Source of the DNA: Pseudomonadota bacterium
GTDB lineage: Bacteria; Pseudomonadota; Gammaproteobacteria; Steroidobacterales; Steroidobacteraceae
Length of the DNA: 64,000 nt
Assembly (NCBI GenBank): GCA_037200975.1
Contig: JBBCGI010000001.1
Location: 4,175,716 to 4,239,715, forward strand
Reading direction: 5' to 3'
Shown here: positions 44,423 through 56,346 of the stretch, one piece after another
How positions within the stretch are numbered: the first letter of the stretch is position 1
How the letters are laid out: each line of letters begins with the position of its first letter
Position numbers and translations under genes: made by a program
Notes under the pieces: generated by a model
Database searches by the model: none
What the model was told of the DNA's origin: nothing
What the model saw: only the letters and a program-made list of their open reading frames with translations

Positions 44423-46132
44423 TCAGGCTTTGCGCTTTCCGCCCCGCGCCTTCTGATCGGGATTGCCAGCCAAGTGCAGCATCTCACGCGCGTGTTCCCG
44501 CGCTTTGCCGGTCACTTCGAGCCCACCTAACATCCGTGCGAGTTCCTCGGCGCGTTCGTCCATGGTGAGTTCGGAGATCGCCGTGCGGGTGGTCTTGCCG
44601 TCGGTGAGTTTGGCGACGCGCAGATGATGGTGCCCCTGGCTCGCGACCTGCGGCAGGTGGGTCACGCAAATTGCCTGGCCCGAGAAGCCGAGCGCTTTCA
44701 ATTCGCGGCCGACGATTTCGGCGACCGCACCGCCGACTCCCGAATCCACCTCGTCGAACACCATGCAACGCGAGTCCTTCGCGGCGCAGGCAACCTGCAC
44801 AGCCAGCGACAACCGCGCCAGCTCGCCGCCCGAGGCAACCTTGGCGAGTGGGCGCAGCGGCTGGCCGGGATTCGCGGTGACGCGAAATTCGACGGCATCG
44901 AAGCCTTGCGCAGCCGGCTCACCGGTCGGTTGGCTGATGTCGATGAGGAAACGCCCGCCGGCCATTCCCAATGTCTGCATACGCGCGGTGATGTCTTTCG
45001 AAAGCGCGCGCGCCGCGGTTTGGCGGCCCGCGGTGAGCTGCGTGGCGAGCTTTCGATAGGATTCGAGCGACTCGGCCTGCTGCTTCTTGAGCAGGTTGAG
45101 GTTGTTGTCGGCGCTTTCGAGTTCGGCGAGATCTTTCTCGAGCTTGGTGCCGAGCGCGCTGAGTTCGCCTGCCGGCACCCGATGTTTGCGGCTGAGTTCT
45201 TCGACCGCCGCGAGCCGCCGCTCGACTTCTTCCTGCCGGGCGGGGTCGATGTCCAGCGTTTCGAGATACCGCGAAAGCTCACGCGCCGCTTCGCGAATCT
45301 GGATGGTGGCCTCGTCGACCATGGGCACGACCTTGGCGAGGCGCGGATCAACGCTCGACAAGGTCTTGATGCCCGCCAGCGCGCGGGACGCCGTGGCGTG
45401 CGAACTGCCGTCATCGGAATCGTAGAGCAGGGCCACCGCAGCCTGTGCGGCTTCGGCGAGGCGCCCGCGGTTGGAATGCCGCGCGCGTTCTTCGGTCAGC
45501 GGGCCGACTTCGCCTTCCTTGAGATCGAGCGCCTTGAGTTCTCCCACCTGGAATCGCAGCAGCTCGCTGCGCGAATCGCGGTCACGCGCCTTGCCTTCGA
45601 GCTCAGCCGTGCGGTTCACGAGTGCGAGCCAGGTCTTGTGCGCCTCACGCACCTTGCCCGCGAGCTCGATGTTTTCGCCGAAATCGTCGAGCAGCTCACG
45701 CTGCGCGCTGGCGCGTGTCAGCGACTGGAATTCGTGCTGGCCATGGATATCGACGATGAGGCCGCCGACGTCGCGCAACAGCTGCAGCGGCACCGACACG
45801 CCATTCAGATAGCCGCGCGAACGCCCGTCATTCGCGATGACGCGGCGGACGGTGAGTTCATCGTCGGTGATTTCCACCGATTGTTCGGCGAGGATTTCGC
45901 GCAGCTCCGCCGCGCTGCCGCCGATGTCGAAGGTGGCCGATAGCTCGGCGCGCTCAGCGCCAGCCCTGACTACTTCCGCGCCGCCCTTGCCGCCGGCCAG
46001 CAATGCCAACGCATCGACGACGATGGATTTGCCGGCCCCGGTTTCGCCCGTGAGCACGGTCAGTCCGGCACGCAATTCGAGCTCGAGGGAGTCGATGATG
46101 GCGAAGTCACGAATCTGCAGATGGGTCAGCAT
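44423..46132 (-). CDS. recN: DNA repair ATPase RecN
   Basis: 569 aa SMC-like protein. Walker A is TGETGAGKSIVVDAL at the N-terminus; coiled-coil arms span about 155-370; the C-terminal half has ASGGELARLSLA (signature) and CMVFDEVDSGVGG (Walker B). RecN acts on double-strand breaks. It starts 3 nt after nadK and is convergent with fur. Confidence 0.95.
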   Translation of the reverse strand: MLTHLQIRDFAIIDSLELELRAGLTVLTGETGAGKSIVVDALALLAGGKGGAEVVRAGAERAELSATFDIGGSAAELREILAEQSVEITDDELTVRRVIANDGRSRGYLNGVSVPLQLLRDVGGLIVDIHGQHEFQSLTRASAQRELLDDFGENIELAGKVREAHKTWLALVNRTAELEGKARDRDSRSELLRFQVGELKALDLKEGEVGPLTEERARHSNRGRLAEAAQAAVALLYDSDDGSSHATASRALAGIKTLSSVDPRLAKVVPMVDEATIQIREAARELSRYLETLDIDPARQEEVERRLAAVEELSRKHRVPAGELSALGTKLEKDLAELESADNNLNLLKKQQAESLESYRKLATQLTAGRQTAARALSKDITARMQTLGMAGGRFLIDISQPTGEPAAQGFDAVEFRVTANPGQPLRPLAKVASGGELARLSLAVQVACAAKDSRCMVFDEVDSGVGGAVAEIVGRELKALGFSGQAICVTHLPQVASQGHHHLRVAKLTDGKTTRTAISELTMDERAEELARMLGGLEVTGKAREHAREMLHLAGNPDQKARGGKRKA

Positions 46133-46135
46133 GGC

Positions 46136-47029
46136 TCACTCGGATTTGTTGAATCCGCCCCGTCCCCAATGGAGCTTGGAACGCAGCAGGCGGTAATACT
46201 CGAACTTGTCTGGATGCAGCAGCGTGATCTTCTGCGCAGTCGGATGAACTTCCAGCCTGTCGCCGGGCACCAGTTCGCCGAGCGCGACGCCATCGGCGGT
46301 CACCTGGGCCCGGGTATCCGGGCGGTCGATCAGTTTGATGGAGATGGTCGAGCGGCCGGAAACCACGATCGGGCGGTCGGACAGCGTATGCGGGCAGATC
46401 GGCGCGACGACCAGCACATCGAGATGGGGCGCGACGATCGGGCCGCCGCAGGAAAGGGCATAAGCCGTCGAGCCGGTGGAGCTCGCCACGACCAGGCCGT
46501 CGCCGCCATGGGTGTTCACGTAAACACCGTCGATCCAGGTTTCGAAATCGAGCATGCGCCCGGTTTCCCATTTCTGCAGCACGACATCGTTGAGCGCGAG
46601 AGCGCTGGTGATGATTCCACGCGGCCCGACGATTCGTGCTTCGAGCAACGCCCGCTCGTCGCGCTCACACCGGCCTTCGAGCGCGGCGTCTACCGACTCG
46701 AGCATGTCCTGCGGCAGCACGTCGGTGAGAAATCCCAGTCTGCCGCGATTGATGCCGATGAGTGGTACGCCGCGATGGGCGACCAGGCGAGCGGCATAAA
46801 GAAGCGTGCCGTCGCCGCCGATGGCGATGACCAGATCGGCGCGCGCGGCGATTTCTTCCTCCGGAAGTCGTGTCACCAGATCGGCCGACGCCTGGAGTGG
46901 GTCATCGACGGGCAACAGTGCCGTGACCCCGCGCTTTTTCAGATGCGGTAGCAACGTCAATGCGGATTCGGCGACGCGTGCATCGCTGAACCGGCCTATG
47001 AGCGCGCAAGCCTGCACTGGTAAAGGCAT
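46136..47029 (-). CDS. nadK: NAD kinase
   Basis: 297 aa from the ATG at 47029. The diacylglycerol-kinase-like motif GGDGTLL and the NAD-binding NTHGGDGLVVASSTGSTAY region are intact. It phosphorylates NAD to NADP. It is divergent from hrcA (118-bp gap) and followed by recN after 3 nt, the same order as in E. coli. Confidence 0.96.
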   Translation of the reverse strand: MPLPVQACALIGRFSDARVAESALTLLPHLKKRGVTALLPVDDPLQASADLVTRLPEEEIAARADLVIAIGGDGTLLYAARLVAHRGVPLIGINRGRLGFLTDVLPQDMLESVDAALEGRCERDERALLEARIVGPRGIITSALALNDVVLQKWETGRMLDFETWIDGVYVNTHGGDGLVVASSTGSTAYALSCGGPIVAPHLDVLVVAPICPHTLSDRPIVVSGRSTISIKLIDRPDTRAQVTADGVALGELVPGDRLEVHPTAQKITLLHPDKFEYYRLLRSKLHWGRGGFNKSE

Positions 47030-47147
47030 GTTGCTTTGTAGCACGGGCCACACGGGCGGCCAATGCACTGAATCACATCGAAAACTGCCGAATCGCGCGG
47101 ACTCGAGTTTCTTGACGTGCAGATGCCCGCTCAGTAGCTTCGACGCC

Positions 47148-48206
47148 GTGAATGAACCTTCCGACGACGCATTGTCCGAGCGCGAACAGCTACTGCTCCG
47201 GGTTCTCGTCGGCAGCTACATCCGGGACGGGCAGCCCGTGGGATCGCGTTCCCTGTCCCGCGAATCGGGCCTGGCGCTGTCCTCGGCCACCATTCGCAAC
47301 ATCGTCGCGGACCTCGAACAGCTCGGCTTCGTGAGCTCTCCTCACACGTCCGCAGGTCGCGTACCTACCGACAAGGGTTATCGCTTTTTCGTCGATTCCC
47401 TGCTCAAGGCGCGCACACCCGTCGAAGACGATCCTGCGTTCGCGGAATTCCGTCGCCAGCTCGACGCCTCGCGCGGCGATTCCAAGGCGCTGGTCGCGGC
47501 CGCCTCGCAATTGTTGTCCAACGTCACGCACCTGGCCGGGGTCGTGACTTTGCCGCGCACGCAGCAGGCTTCCATTTCGCAGATCGAATTCGTCGGGCTC
47601 TCGGACAATCGCGCGCTGGTCGTGCTCGTGTTCAACGACCGCGAAGTGCAGAACCGCATCATCCAGCTCGAGCGTTATCACTCCGCCGATGAGTTGCGCC
47701 GCGCCGCGAATTTCCTGACCGAGCGCTGCCGTGGCAAGACGCTGTCGCAGGTGCGGCAGGACATCCTGCGCGAGATGCAGGAAACGCGGGAGACGATGAA
47801 CCTCGCGATGAAGGACGCGATCAACGTGGCCGAACACGTCTTCAAAGGTGACGAAGCGCGTGGCATGGAATTCGTCATGGCCGGCGAAACCAATCTGATG
47901 GGCGCCGGTGAGTTGTCGTCGGTCGACAAACTGCGGCGCCTGTTCGAGGCTTTCAACGAGAAGCGCGACATCCTCAACCTGCTCGATCACAGCCTGCGCG
48001 CGGATGGCGTGCAGATCTTCATCGGGCAGGAATCGGGCTTTCGCATCCTCGACGACTGCAGTGTGATCACCGCGCCCTACAGCGCCGACAATGAAGTCGT
48101 AGGCGTGATCGGTGTCATCGGCCCGACCCGTATGGCCTATGAGCGTGTGATCCCCATCGTCGATGTCACCGCCAAGATCCTTGGGGCGGCCCTCGCACGG
48201 CGATAA
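47148..48206 (+). CDS. hrcA: Heat-inducible transcription repressor HrcA
   Basis: 352 aa from the GTG at 47148. Winged helix (GQPVGSRSLSRESGLALSSATIRN), the conserved TSAGRVPTDKGYRFFVD segment, and a GAF-like C-terminal domain ending near IPIVDVTAKIL. HrcA normally binds CIRCE operators upstream of groESL or its own operon; I found no CIRCE sequence in this window, so its target is elsewhere. TTGACG at 47112 is a possible -35. Confidence 0.94.
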   Translation: MNEPSDDALSEREQLLLRVLVGSYIRDGQPVGSRSLSRESGLALSSATIRNIVADLEQLGFVSSPHTSAGRVPTDKGYRFFVDSLLKARTPVEDDPAFAEFRRQLDASRGDSKALVAAASQLLSNVTHLAGVVTLPRTQQASISQIEFVGLSDNRALVVLVFNDREVQNRIIQLERYHSADELRRAANFLTERCRGKTLSQVRQDILREMQETRETMNLAMKDAINVAEHVFKGDEARGMEFVMAGETNLMGAGELSSVDKLRRLFEAFNEKRDILNLLDHSLRADGVQIFIGQESGFRILDDCSVITAPYSADNEVVGVIGVIGPTRMAYERVIPIVDVTAKILGAALARR

Positions 48207-48240
48207 CGGCGGGCTCCGATAGTTTCTTTTCCCCGGTTGC

Positions 48241-48270
48241 CTTGAAATACCCGAAAGCGGAGCCACAAAG
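48241..48270 (+). promoter_or_regulatory. Candidate sigma-32-type promoter upstream of grpE
   Basis: CTTGAAA (48241-48247) matches the heat-shock -35. After about 15 nt, CCACAAAG (48263-48270) is a weak match to the CCCCAT-type -10. It lies 52 nt before the grpE start in a 115-bp gap. Confidence 0.4.
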
Positions 48271-48321
48271 CCGCGCAGGCTTTGGGCCGCACGTAACTAA
48301 CTGTTTCATCGAGGTCTTTTG

Positions 48322-48894
48322 ATGATGGATCCGAATGCCGACCAACTGGGTGCTGGTCCCGAGGACAAGACGACGGTGCTGCCCGAGACGGCGGTCGCGC
48401 TGGTCGAAATGGAGCGGCTGCGACAGGACCTGGCCGCCTCCGAAGAGCGCGCCAAGAATCATTGGGAGCAATACCTGCGCGCGCTGGCCGACGTGGACAA
48501 CGTGCGCAAGCGCGCCGTGAAAGATCTCGAGAGCGCGCGCCAGTACGCGGTCGAGAAATTCGCGCAGGACCTGATCGCGGTGAAGGATTCGCTGGAACTC
48601 GGCATCGCCACCTTCCAGAAGGAAGGTGCCGCCAGGGCCGACGTCGCGAGTCTGGTTGAAGGACAGAACGCGACGTTGCGTCTTTTGGCGAAGGCTTTCG
48701 AGAAGGCACAGATCGAAGAGATCAATCCCGAGGGCGGGGCCTTCAATCCGGAACAACACGAAGCGATGCTGGCGCAGCCCAGCGATGCCGCGCCAAATAC
48801 CGTGCTGGCGGTGATCCAGCGCGGCTACCAGTTGAATGGCAGATTGCTGCGCCCCGCCCGTGTGGTGGTGTCCGCAGCCAAGGGCAACGCTTAA
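48322..48894 (+). CDS. grpE: DnaK nucleotide exchange factor GrpE
   Basis: 190 aa from the ATG at 48322 (TTG at 48319 and ATG at 48325 are alternatives; GAGG lies about 10 nt upstream). A long N-terminal coiled coil (about 25-90, with YLRALADVDNVRKRA) and the C-terminal beta domain ending GYQLNGRLLRPARVVVS. It releases ADP from DnaK and may act as a thermosensor. Confidence 0.95.
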   Translation: MMDPNADQLGAGPEDKTTVLPETAVALVEMERLRQDLAASEERAKNHWEQYLRALADVDNVRKRAVKDLESARQYAVEKFAQDLIAVKDSLELGIATFQKEGAARADVASLVEGQNATLRLLAKAFEKAQIEEINPEGGAFNPEQHEAMLAQPSDAAPNTVLAVIQRGYQLNGRLLRPARVVVSAAKGNA

Positions 48895-48901
48895 AAAACT
48901 T

Positions 48902-48930
48902 CTTGAAAGAAGAACCCTGGCCTCCAGAAA
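48902..48930 (+). promoter_or_regulatory. Candidate sigma-32-type promoter upstream of dnaK
   Basis: CTTGAAA (48902-48908), then a 13-nt spacer and CTCCAGAAA as a -10-like element. It lies in the 81-bp grpE-dnaK gap, close enough to give dnaK its own heat-inducible transcript. Confidence 0.4.
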
Positions 48931-48975
48931 GGGGGCACTGGGTCAATACCCAAAAAGAGTGAGTGGAGATTCGAT

Positions 48976-50913
<1,938 letters not shown>

Positions 50914-50928
50914 TCATTACGGCTGGCT

Positions 50929-50964
50929 AGGCTCCGCGCCCCCGGGCGCGGAGCCTGTTTCTTT
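50929..50964 (+). terminator. Strong hairpin terminator/attenuator between dnaK and dnaJ
   Basis: AGGCTCCGCGCCC (50929-50941) and GGGCGCGGAGCCT (50944-50956) form a perfect 13-bp stem with a very tight loop, followed by GTTTCTTT. It lies inside the operon, 12 nt before dnaJ, so partial termination would lower DnaJ relative to DnaK. Confidence 0.82.
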
Positions 50965-50975
50965 AAGGGCGGAGA

Positions 50976-52115
50976 ATGTCGAAACGCGATTACTACAAGG
51001 TGCTGGATCTGCCGCGCACCGCGACCGAGGCCGACGTCAAGAAGGCCTACCGCCGTCTTGCCATGAAATATCACCCGGACCGCAATCCCGGGGACAAGGA
51101 AGCCGAAGAGAACTTCAAGGAAGCCAAAGAGGCTTATGAAGTGCTCTCCGAGGCCGACAAACGCGCCATCTACGACCAGCACGGCCACGCGGGCATCGAT
51201 GCGAACCGCCAGGGCGGCGGCCGCAGCGGCTTCCAGGGCGGCGACGCGTTTGGCGAGATGTTTGGCGAGATGTTCGGCGACATCTTCGGTGGCGGGCGCC
51301 GCGGCGGCGGCCGGCAGGTATTTCGCGGTGCCGATCTCAAGTACGAACTCGAGCTCGACCTGAACCAGGCGGTGTTCGGCTACGCCGCCGAGATCGACGT
51401 AGCCAAGCTCAGCGAATGCGAGACCTGCGGCGGCAGCGGCGCGGCCAAGGGGCACAAACCCGTCACCTGCGAAACCTGCAACGGTGTCGGGCAGGTGCGT
51501 ATTTCGCAGGGCTTCTTCCAGTTGCAGCAGCCGTGCCCGAAGTGCCGTGGCAGCGGCACCATCATCAAGAATCCCTGCGACAGCTGTCTCGGCCAGGGCC
51601 GCGTGCGCCGCAGTAAACGGCTGGCCGTGAAGATCCCCGCTGGCGTCGATACCGGCGATCGTATTCGCCTGAGCGGCGAGGGCGAATCCGGACGCAATGG
51701 TGGTCCACCCGGCGATCTGTATGTCGAAGTCCACGTACGCGACCATGAGATCTTCGATCGGGAAGGCGCCGATCTGTTGTGCGAGGTGCCGGTGAGTTTC
51801 GCGACCGCCGTGCTCGGCGGCAGCATCGATGTGCCGACGCTGGACGGACACGTGTCGCTCAAGGTGCCGACGGAAACCCAGTCCGGCACGCAGTTCCGCC
51901 TGCGCGGCAAAGGCGTGAAGCCGGTGCGCGGCGGCGCTCACGGGGACCTGTTCTGCACCGTGGTGGTCGAAACGCCGGTCAACTTGAGTGGCGAACAGCG
52001 CGAAATGTTGCGCAAGTTCGAGGAGACCCTCAAGAAGGACGCCAGCAAACACGCGCCGCGCGGCGAAAGTTTCTTCGAGGGCGTGAAGCGTTTCTTCTCG
52101 AGCGAGCCTACCTAG
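50976..52115 (+). CDS. dnaJ: Hsp40 co-chaperone DnaJ
   Basis: 379 aa. J domain with YHPDRNPGD, a glycine/phenylalanine linker (about 75-115), four CxxCxGxG zinc-finger repeats ([32 protein letters not shown]) and the C-terminal substrate domains. Its TAG stop abuts the stop of the convergent phosphatase gene with no intervening base. Confidence 0.97.
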   Translation: MSKRDYYKVLDLPRTATEADVKKAYRRLAMKYHPDRNPGDKEAEENFKEAKEAYEVLSEADKRAIYDQHGHAGIDANRQGGGRSGFQGGDAFGEMFGEMFGDIFGGGRRGGGRQVFRGADLKYELELDLNQAVFGYAAEIDVAKLSECETCGGSGAAKGHKPVTCETCNGVGQVRISQGFFQLQQPCPKCRGSGTIIKNPCDSCLGQGRVRRSKRLAVKIPAGVDTGDRIRLSGEGESGRNGGPPGDLYVEVHVRDHEIFDREGADLLCEVPVSFATAVLGGSIDVPTLDGHVSLKVPTETQSGTQFRLRGKGVKPVRGGAHGDLFCTVVVETPVNLSGEQREMLRKFEETLKKDASKHAPRGESFFEGVKRFFSSEPT

Positions 52116-52853
52116 CTACCGCGGCGAGGCCGGCGGCAGTTTCAGCGCCGCGCGGAGCACTGCGGCCGCCCGGGTTTCGGCAGCGCGATAGTCCGCGTCT
52201 TTCGCGAACTCCCGCACCAGCCATTCGGCCGCCAGGCGGCCCGCGGCGATATCGCTGGCGTAGTGCACGCCGCACACCATCCGCTGGTGGGCGAAATCGT
52301 CGGCCCTCGCCAGCAGCGCCTGGCGGCGTTCAGGCGCCATGTCGGCCAGCACCAATGCGGCCACGTACCCATAACTCGCATGCCCGCTCGGGTACGACTG
52401 ATCGTCGGCCAGTCCGGCCGTGCAGGGTTTCAGCCGCGACTCGATGACATAGGGCCGCTGCCGCGCAAAGCGCAGCTTCGCGGCGCGCACGTAAATGCTG
52501 ACATCGGTTTCGACGCGCTCCACGAAATCGCGCAATACGTCCAGCGACGAATCGTTCGACGAATCGATTCCGAGGGCGCCATAGAACTGCCGGATATCCT
52601 TCTTGCGATCGGCGCGCGCTGCTTCGAAGGTGGCGGGTGTGCGCGCGGCCTGCAGCGCCAGTAGTTCGTCGAGTTCCGCCCGCGTCTGCCGCGAATCGCT
52701 GGCGCCCGGCGGCGCAAACAGGGCGACGAACGCGCTCGAGTCTTCCGGCAGAAAATGCGGCGTCCGGTCCGCCCACCACTGCCAGTAACCCACGCCGCAG
52801 GCGGCGATGAGTGCGAGCGAGATAGCGGCAATCTTCGTCGTGCGAGAGGTCAG
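52116..52853 (-). CDS. PAP2/class A acid phosphatase, probable CTG start
   Basis: Phosphatase motifs are [20 protein letters not shown] and [16 protein letters not shown], the class A non-specific acid phosphatase (PhoN-type) triad. The GTG at 52793 begins at GYWQWW and gives 225 aa without a signal. Twenty in-frame codons upstream encode [19 protein letters not shown], a good signal peptide with a lipobox-like IAAC, starting at a CTG that overlaps the glpK stop as CTGA. I therefore extended the gene to 52853. The enzyme would act in the periplasm or as a lipoprotein. Confidence 0.85.
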   Translation of the reverse strand: MTSRTTKIAAISLALIAACGVGYWQWWADRTPHFLPEDSSAFVALFAPPGASDSRQTRAELDELLALQAARTPATFEAARADRKKDIRQFYGALGIDSSNDSSLDVLRDFVERVETDVSIYVRAAKLRFARQRPYVIESRLKPCTAGLADDQSYPSGHASYGYVAALVLADMAPERRQALLARADDFAHQRMVCGVHYASDIAAGRLAAEWLVREFAKDADYRAAETRAAAVLRAALKLPPASPR

Positions 52854-54358
52854 GGTGTCGGCTCCTGCGCCCAGCGTCGCGAGCGTTCCAGCGCCTGAGT
52901 CCAGCGCGCGCGCCGCGCGCCGGCTTCAGTCGCGCTCATCCGCGGCTCGAATCTCCGCTCGAGTTGCCACAGCGAAGCGAGTTCCTGTTGTGAAGACCAG
53001 AAGCCGCAACCAAGCCCCGCCAGTGCCGCGGCGCCGAATGCCGTCGTCTCCGTATTGCGCGGCCGCAGCACCGGCACGCCTAACAAGTCGGCCTGGAACT
53101 GCATGAGCAACGAATTGCGGGCGGCCCCGCCGTCGACGCGCAGCTCGGTGAGGGGCTGCCCGGCATCGGCCTGCATGGCGGTGATGAGGTCCGCGGTCTG
53201 GAATGCGATGGCCTCGAGCGCAGCGCGAGCGATATGCGCGCGTGAACTGCCGCGCGTGAGGCCCACCAGCGTTCCGCGCGCCTGGGGATCCCAGTGAGGC
53301 GCGCCGAGGCCAGTGAAGGCGGGGATGAGGTACACATCGCCGGTGTCTGGCACGCTTGCCGCCAGGGCTTCGACATCGTCGGAGCGGTCGATGATGCCGA
53401 GGCCGTCGCGCAGCCACTGCACGATGGCGCCGGCCATGAACACGCTGCCTTCGAGCGCGTATTGCGTGCGCGCGCATCGCCAGGCCACGGTGCTCACCAG
53501 CTGATTGCGCGAGCGCATCGGGCGATCGCCGGTGTTCATCAGCGCGAAACAACCCGTGCCGTAAGTGTTCTTGGCCATGCCGGGCGAGAAGCAAGCCTGT
53601 CCGAACAGCGCGGCGTGCTGGTCGCCGGCAATTCCCGTCACCGGCAACTCGTAGCCGTCGAGGTGGATCCGTGGTGCGACGGCCAGGGGCAAGCTCGAAT
53701 CGACGATGCGCGGCAGGCAGGCGCGCGGCACTCGCAGTAGCTCGAGCAGCCGATCATCCCAATCGCCTTGTTCGAGGTTGAACAGCAGCGTGCGGCTCGC
53801 GTTGGTGGCGTCAGTGATGTGGTGACGCCGGCCGCTCAGGTGGTAGATGAGCCAGCTGTCGATCGTCCCGAACGCAAGCTCGCCGCGTTCCGCGCGCGCC
53901 CGGACATGCGGTACCGAATCGAGCAGCCAGGCGAGTTTGGTACCCGAGAAATACGGATCGAGCAGGAGGCCGGTGCGCGCGCTGATCTCACCGGCGATGC
54001 CCGACGCGCGCAGCGCCGCGCAGGTATCGGCAGTCCGGCGATCCTGCCAGACGATCGCAGGCGCCACCGGCAGCCCCGTGCCGCGGTCCCACAGCACCGT
54101 GGTTTCGCGCTGGTTCGTGATGCCGACCGCCACGATGTCGCGCGGCGTGAGGTGCGCCTGCTCCAACACCGCGGCGACCGTGATCAGTTGTGAATCGAGT
54201 ATCTCGATCGGGTCGTGCTCGACCCAACCGGGCTTCGGAAAGTACTGCGTAAATTCCCGCTGGGCCTGCGCCACAACCTGACCGCTGGTGTCGAACAACA
54301 GCGAGCGCGAGCTGGTAGTGCCCTGATCGAGCGCGAGAATGTATCGCGCGGCCCTCAT
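52850..54358 (-). CDS. glpK: Glycerol kinase
   Basis: 502 aa FGGY kinase, normal GlpK length. The N-terminal phosphate loop [30 protein letters not shown] and the C-terminal [13 protein letters not shown] and [20 protein letters not shown] are typical of GlpK. It makes glycerol-3-phosphate. There is no glpF or glpD nearby; the neighbours are a phosphatase and an oxidoreductase. Confidence 0.93.
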   Translation of the reverse strand: MRAARYILALDQGTTSSRSLLFDTSGQVVAQAQREFTQYFPKPGWVEHDPIEILDSQLITVAAVLEQAHLTPRDIVAVGITNQRETTVLWDRGTGLPVAPAIVWQDRRTADTCAALRASGIAGEISARTGLLLDPYFSGTKLAWLLDSVPHVRARAERGELAFGTIDSWLIYHLSGRRHHITDATNASRTLLFNLEQGDWDDRLLELLRVPRACLPRIVDSSLPLAVAPRIHLDGYELPVTGIAGDQHAALFGQACFSPGMAKNTYGTGCFALMNTGDRPMRSRNQLVSTVAWRCARTQYALEGSVFMAGAIVQWLRDGLGIIDRSDDVEALAASVPDTGDVYLIPAFTGLGAPHWDPQARGTLVGLTRGSSRAHIARAALEAIAFQTADLITAMQADAGQPLTELRVDGGAARNSLLMQFQADLLGVPVLRPRNTETTAFGAAALAGLGCGFWSSQQELASLWQLERRFEPRMSATEAGARRARWTQALERSRRWAQEPTP

Positions 54359-54369
54359 TGATCAGCCGA

Positions 54370-55362
54370 TCAAGCGGCCAGGCCGCGCGGCCGCATGCCC
54401 GCTGCGCGGTAGACGGCGTCGATCGCGCGCATGTTGCCGATGGCATCGTCGCCGCCGGTCAGCGGTTGGGCGCGCCCTTCGATCACCTCGATGACGTGGC
54501 GCAGCTGGAAATGAAACGTGGTGTCGCCGCCGGAGACGATCTGTGGCAACGAAGGCGCGTCGGTCTCTATCGACAGGGTTGCGCCCGCATGGGGGGACAC
54601 AGGATTGTCGAATTCGAGCACGCCCTTGTCACCCAACACGCGCAGGCGGCGCAACAGGACGCCGTCTTCCGGTTGCATGGAACACTTGAGTGTGGCGGTC
54701 GGGCCGCTGGTGAATGCCAGCTCGGCCGAGATATCGAGATCGACACCCGGCGTACCGCAACGCGCCTGCGTGCTGACGACCGTCGGTTCATCGTTAGCAA
54801 CCGTGCGGATCCAGTGCATGCAATAACAACCGAGATCCATCATCGCGCCGCCGCCGAGTTCTTCGATGTAGCGCAGTTCGCCCGGCGTGTCGGGCAACAA
54901 GGCGTTGAAGATGGCTTCGATGTGGCGGATTTTTCCGATGCTGCCGCCGCGCAGCGCCGACAAGGCGCGTTCGAACAGCGGGTGAAAGCGATAGTGAAAG
55001 GCCTCGAGCAGATGGCGATCGGCGGCCCGCGCGGCCGCGACCATTTGCGCCGCGTCATGCGCATTGCTCGCGAACGGTTTTTCCACGAGCACGTGTTTGC
55101 CGTTGGCCAGCGCTGCCGTGCACCACTCGAGATGCGCCGACGGTGGCAAGGCCACGTACACGAGGTCGATATCGTCGCGGGCGACCAGTTCTTCATAACT
55201 ACCGCACGCGATGGGTATCGAATGTTGCGCGGCGAAATTCTGCGCGCGTTCGAGAGTGCGCGCACCGATGGCGACGACTTCCGCGCCGAGCAGCGCGTTG
55301 GCGGGTGTCACGATTCCGCGCGGCGCAATTCGCGCCGCTCCGAGGATGCCGATGCGTATCAT
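54370..55362 (-). CDS. Gfo/Idh/MocA-family oxidoreductase
   Basis: 330 aa from the ATG at 55362. Rossmann GILGAARIAPRG, EKPFASNAHDA and the catalytic-domain GGGAMMDLGCYCMHW. This form resembles trans-1,2-dihydrobenzene-1,2-diol or sugar (glucose-fructose/xylose) dehydrogenases. Only 11 nt separate it from glpK, so the two are cotranscribed. Substrate unknown. Confidence 0.86.
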   Translation of the reverse strand: MIRIGILGAARIAPRGIVTPANALLGAEVVAIGARTLERAQNFAAQHSIPIACGSYEELVARDDIDLVYVALPPSAHLEWCTAALANGKHVLVEKPFASNAHDAAQMVAAARAADRHLLEAFHYRFHPLFERALSALRGGSIGKIRHIEAIFNALLPDTPGELRYIEELGGGAMMDLGCYCMHWIRTVANDEPTVVSTQARCGTPGVDLDISAELAFTSGPTATLKCSMQPEDGVLLRRLRVLGDKGVLEFDNPVSPHAGATLSIETDAPSLPQIVSGGDTTFHFQLRHVIEVIEGRAQPLTGGDDAIGNMRAIDAVYRAAGMRPRGLAA

Positions 55363-55433
55363 GGGCCGGCAGTCTCGCACGACTGCGCGCGCTGCGGCAC
55401 ACTGTCGCCGCAAGAGTGAGAACGGGAGCAAGT

Positions 55434-56243
55434 GTGACGAGAGCCGCGTTGATCGGTGCTACGGGACGGATGGGCCTCGCGATCGTGCGCGCCAACGTCG
55501 CCAGTAAAACGCTGCAGGTGGTGGCCGCCATCGCCTCGCCCGGTAGCAAGTCGGCGGGTTTTGACATCGGCGAGGTGGCCGGCGGGCAGGCGATCGGCGT
55601 GCACGTGCTCGGTGATCTGCCGCCCGATCTCGGCAAGGCCGAGGTGGCGATCGATTTCTCGCGACCGGAGTTGAGCCTGCGCGCGTTGAATGTCTGCCGC
55701 GCCGCGCGGGTTCCCATCGTGATCGGCACGACCGGTCATGGCGCCGAATTCGAAGCGCGGATTGCCGGGGCGGCGCGCGACATCGCGGTGCTGGTCGCGC
55801 CTAACACCTCCATCGGTGTCGCGGTCGCGCAGGAACTCGTGCGCATCGCGGCAAGCGTATTGCCACCGGAGTTCGACATCGAGATTTCCGAGGCACATCA
55901 CAAACACAAACTGGACGCCCCCTCGGGTACGGCGCTCGCTCTGGCGGACAGCGCCGCCAAGGCGCGTGGACTCGATCCCAATGCCGACACCTTGTCGGGG
56001 CGCGTCGGGCAGGGAGCGCGGCGCAGTGGAGAAATCGGTATTGCCTCGATCCGGGCCGGGGACATCGTGGGCAGCCATACCGTCCTTTTTGCCGGTTCCG
56101 GGGAGCGCCTGACCGTGGGTCACGAGGCGACGGATCGGTCGATCTTCGCCCTGGGGGCTATCCGCGCGGCCGCCTGGCTTTCGGCACAAAAGCCCGGCCG
56201 ATACTCAATGGCCAACGTACTTGGATTAAAAACAATCGCTTAA
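55434..56243 (+). CDS. dapB: 4-hydroxy-tetrahydrodipicolinate reductase DapB
   Basis: 269 aa from the GTG at 55434 with GGGAGCA upstream. NAD(P) motif LIGATGRMG, and the catalytic/substrate motif EAHHKHKLDAPSGTAL. It reduces the DapA product in lysine/diaminopimelate synthesis. Upstream of carA as in Pseudomonas, but separated from dnaJ by the inserted minus-strand cassette. Confidence 0.95.
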   Translation: MTRAALIGATGRMGLAIVRANVASKTLQVVAAIASPGSKSAGFDIGEVAGGQAIGVHVLGDLPPDLGKAEVAIDFSRPELSLRALNVCRAARVPIVIGTTGHGAEFEARIAGAARDIAVLVAPNTSIGVAVAQELVRIAASVLPPEFDIEISEAHHKHKLDAPSGTALALADSAAKARGLDPNADTLSGRVGQGARRSGEIGIASIRAGDIVGSHTVLFAGSGERLTVGHEATDRSIFALGAIRAAAWLSAQKPGRYSMANVLGLKTIA

Positions 56244-56346
56244 GCGACTTTTCAAGGCTCGTCATTAGAACTTTCAGGGCAATTTTTCCGCGAAACGAAC
56301 AAGAAGTTTCGTGGACACCCCGGGGCGCGCTTCGTAAAATTGCCGC

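Noticed and set aside
47030-47147. CIRCE operator for HrcA upstream of hrcA
   Set aside because: No TTAGCACTC / GAGTGCTAA inverted repeat is present in this gap or before grpE and dnaK.
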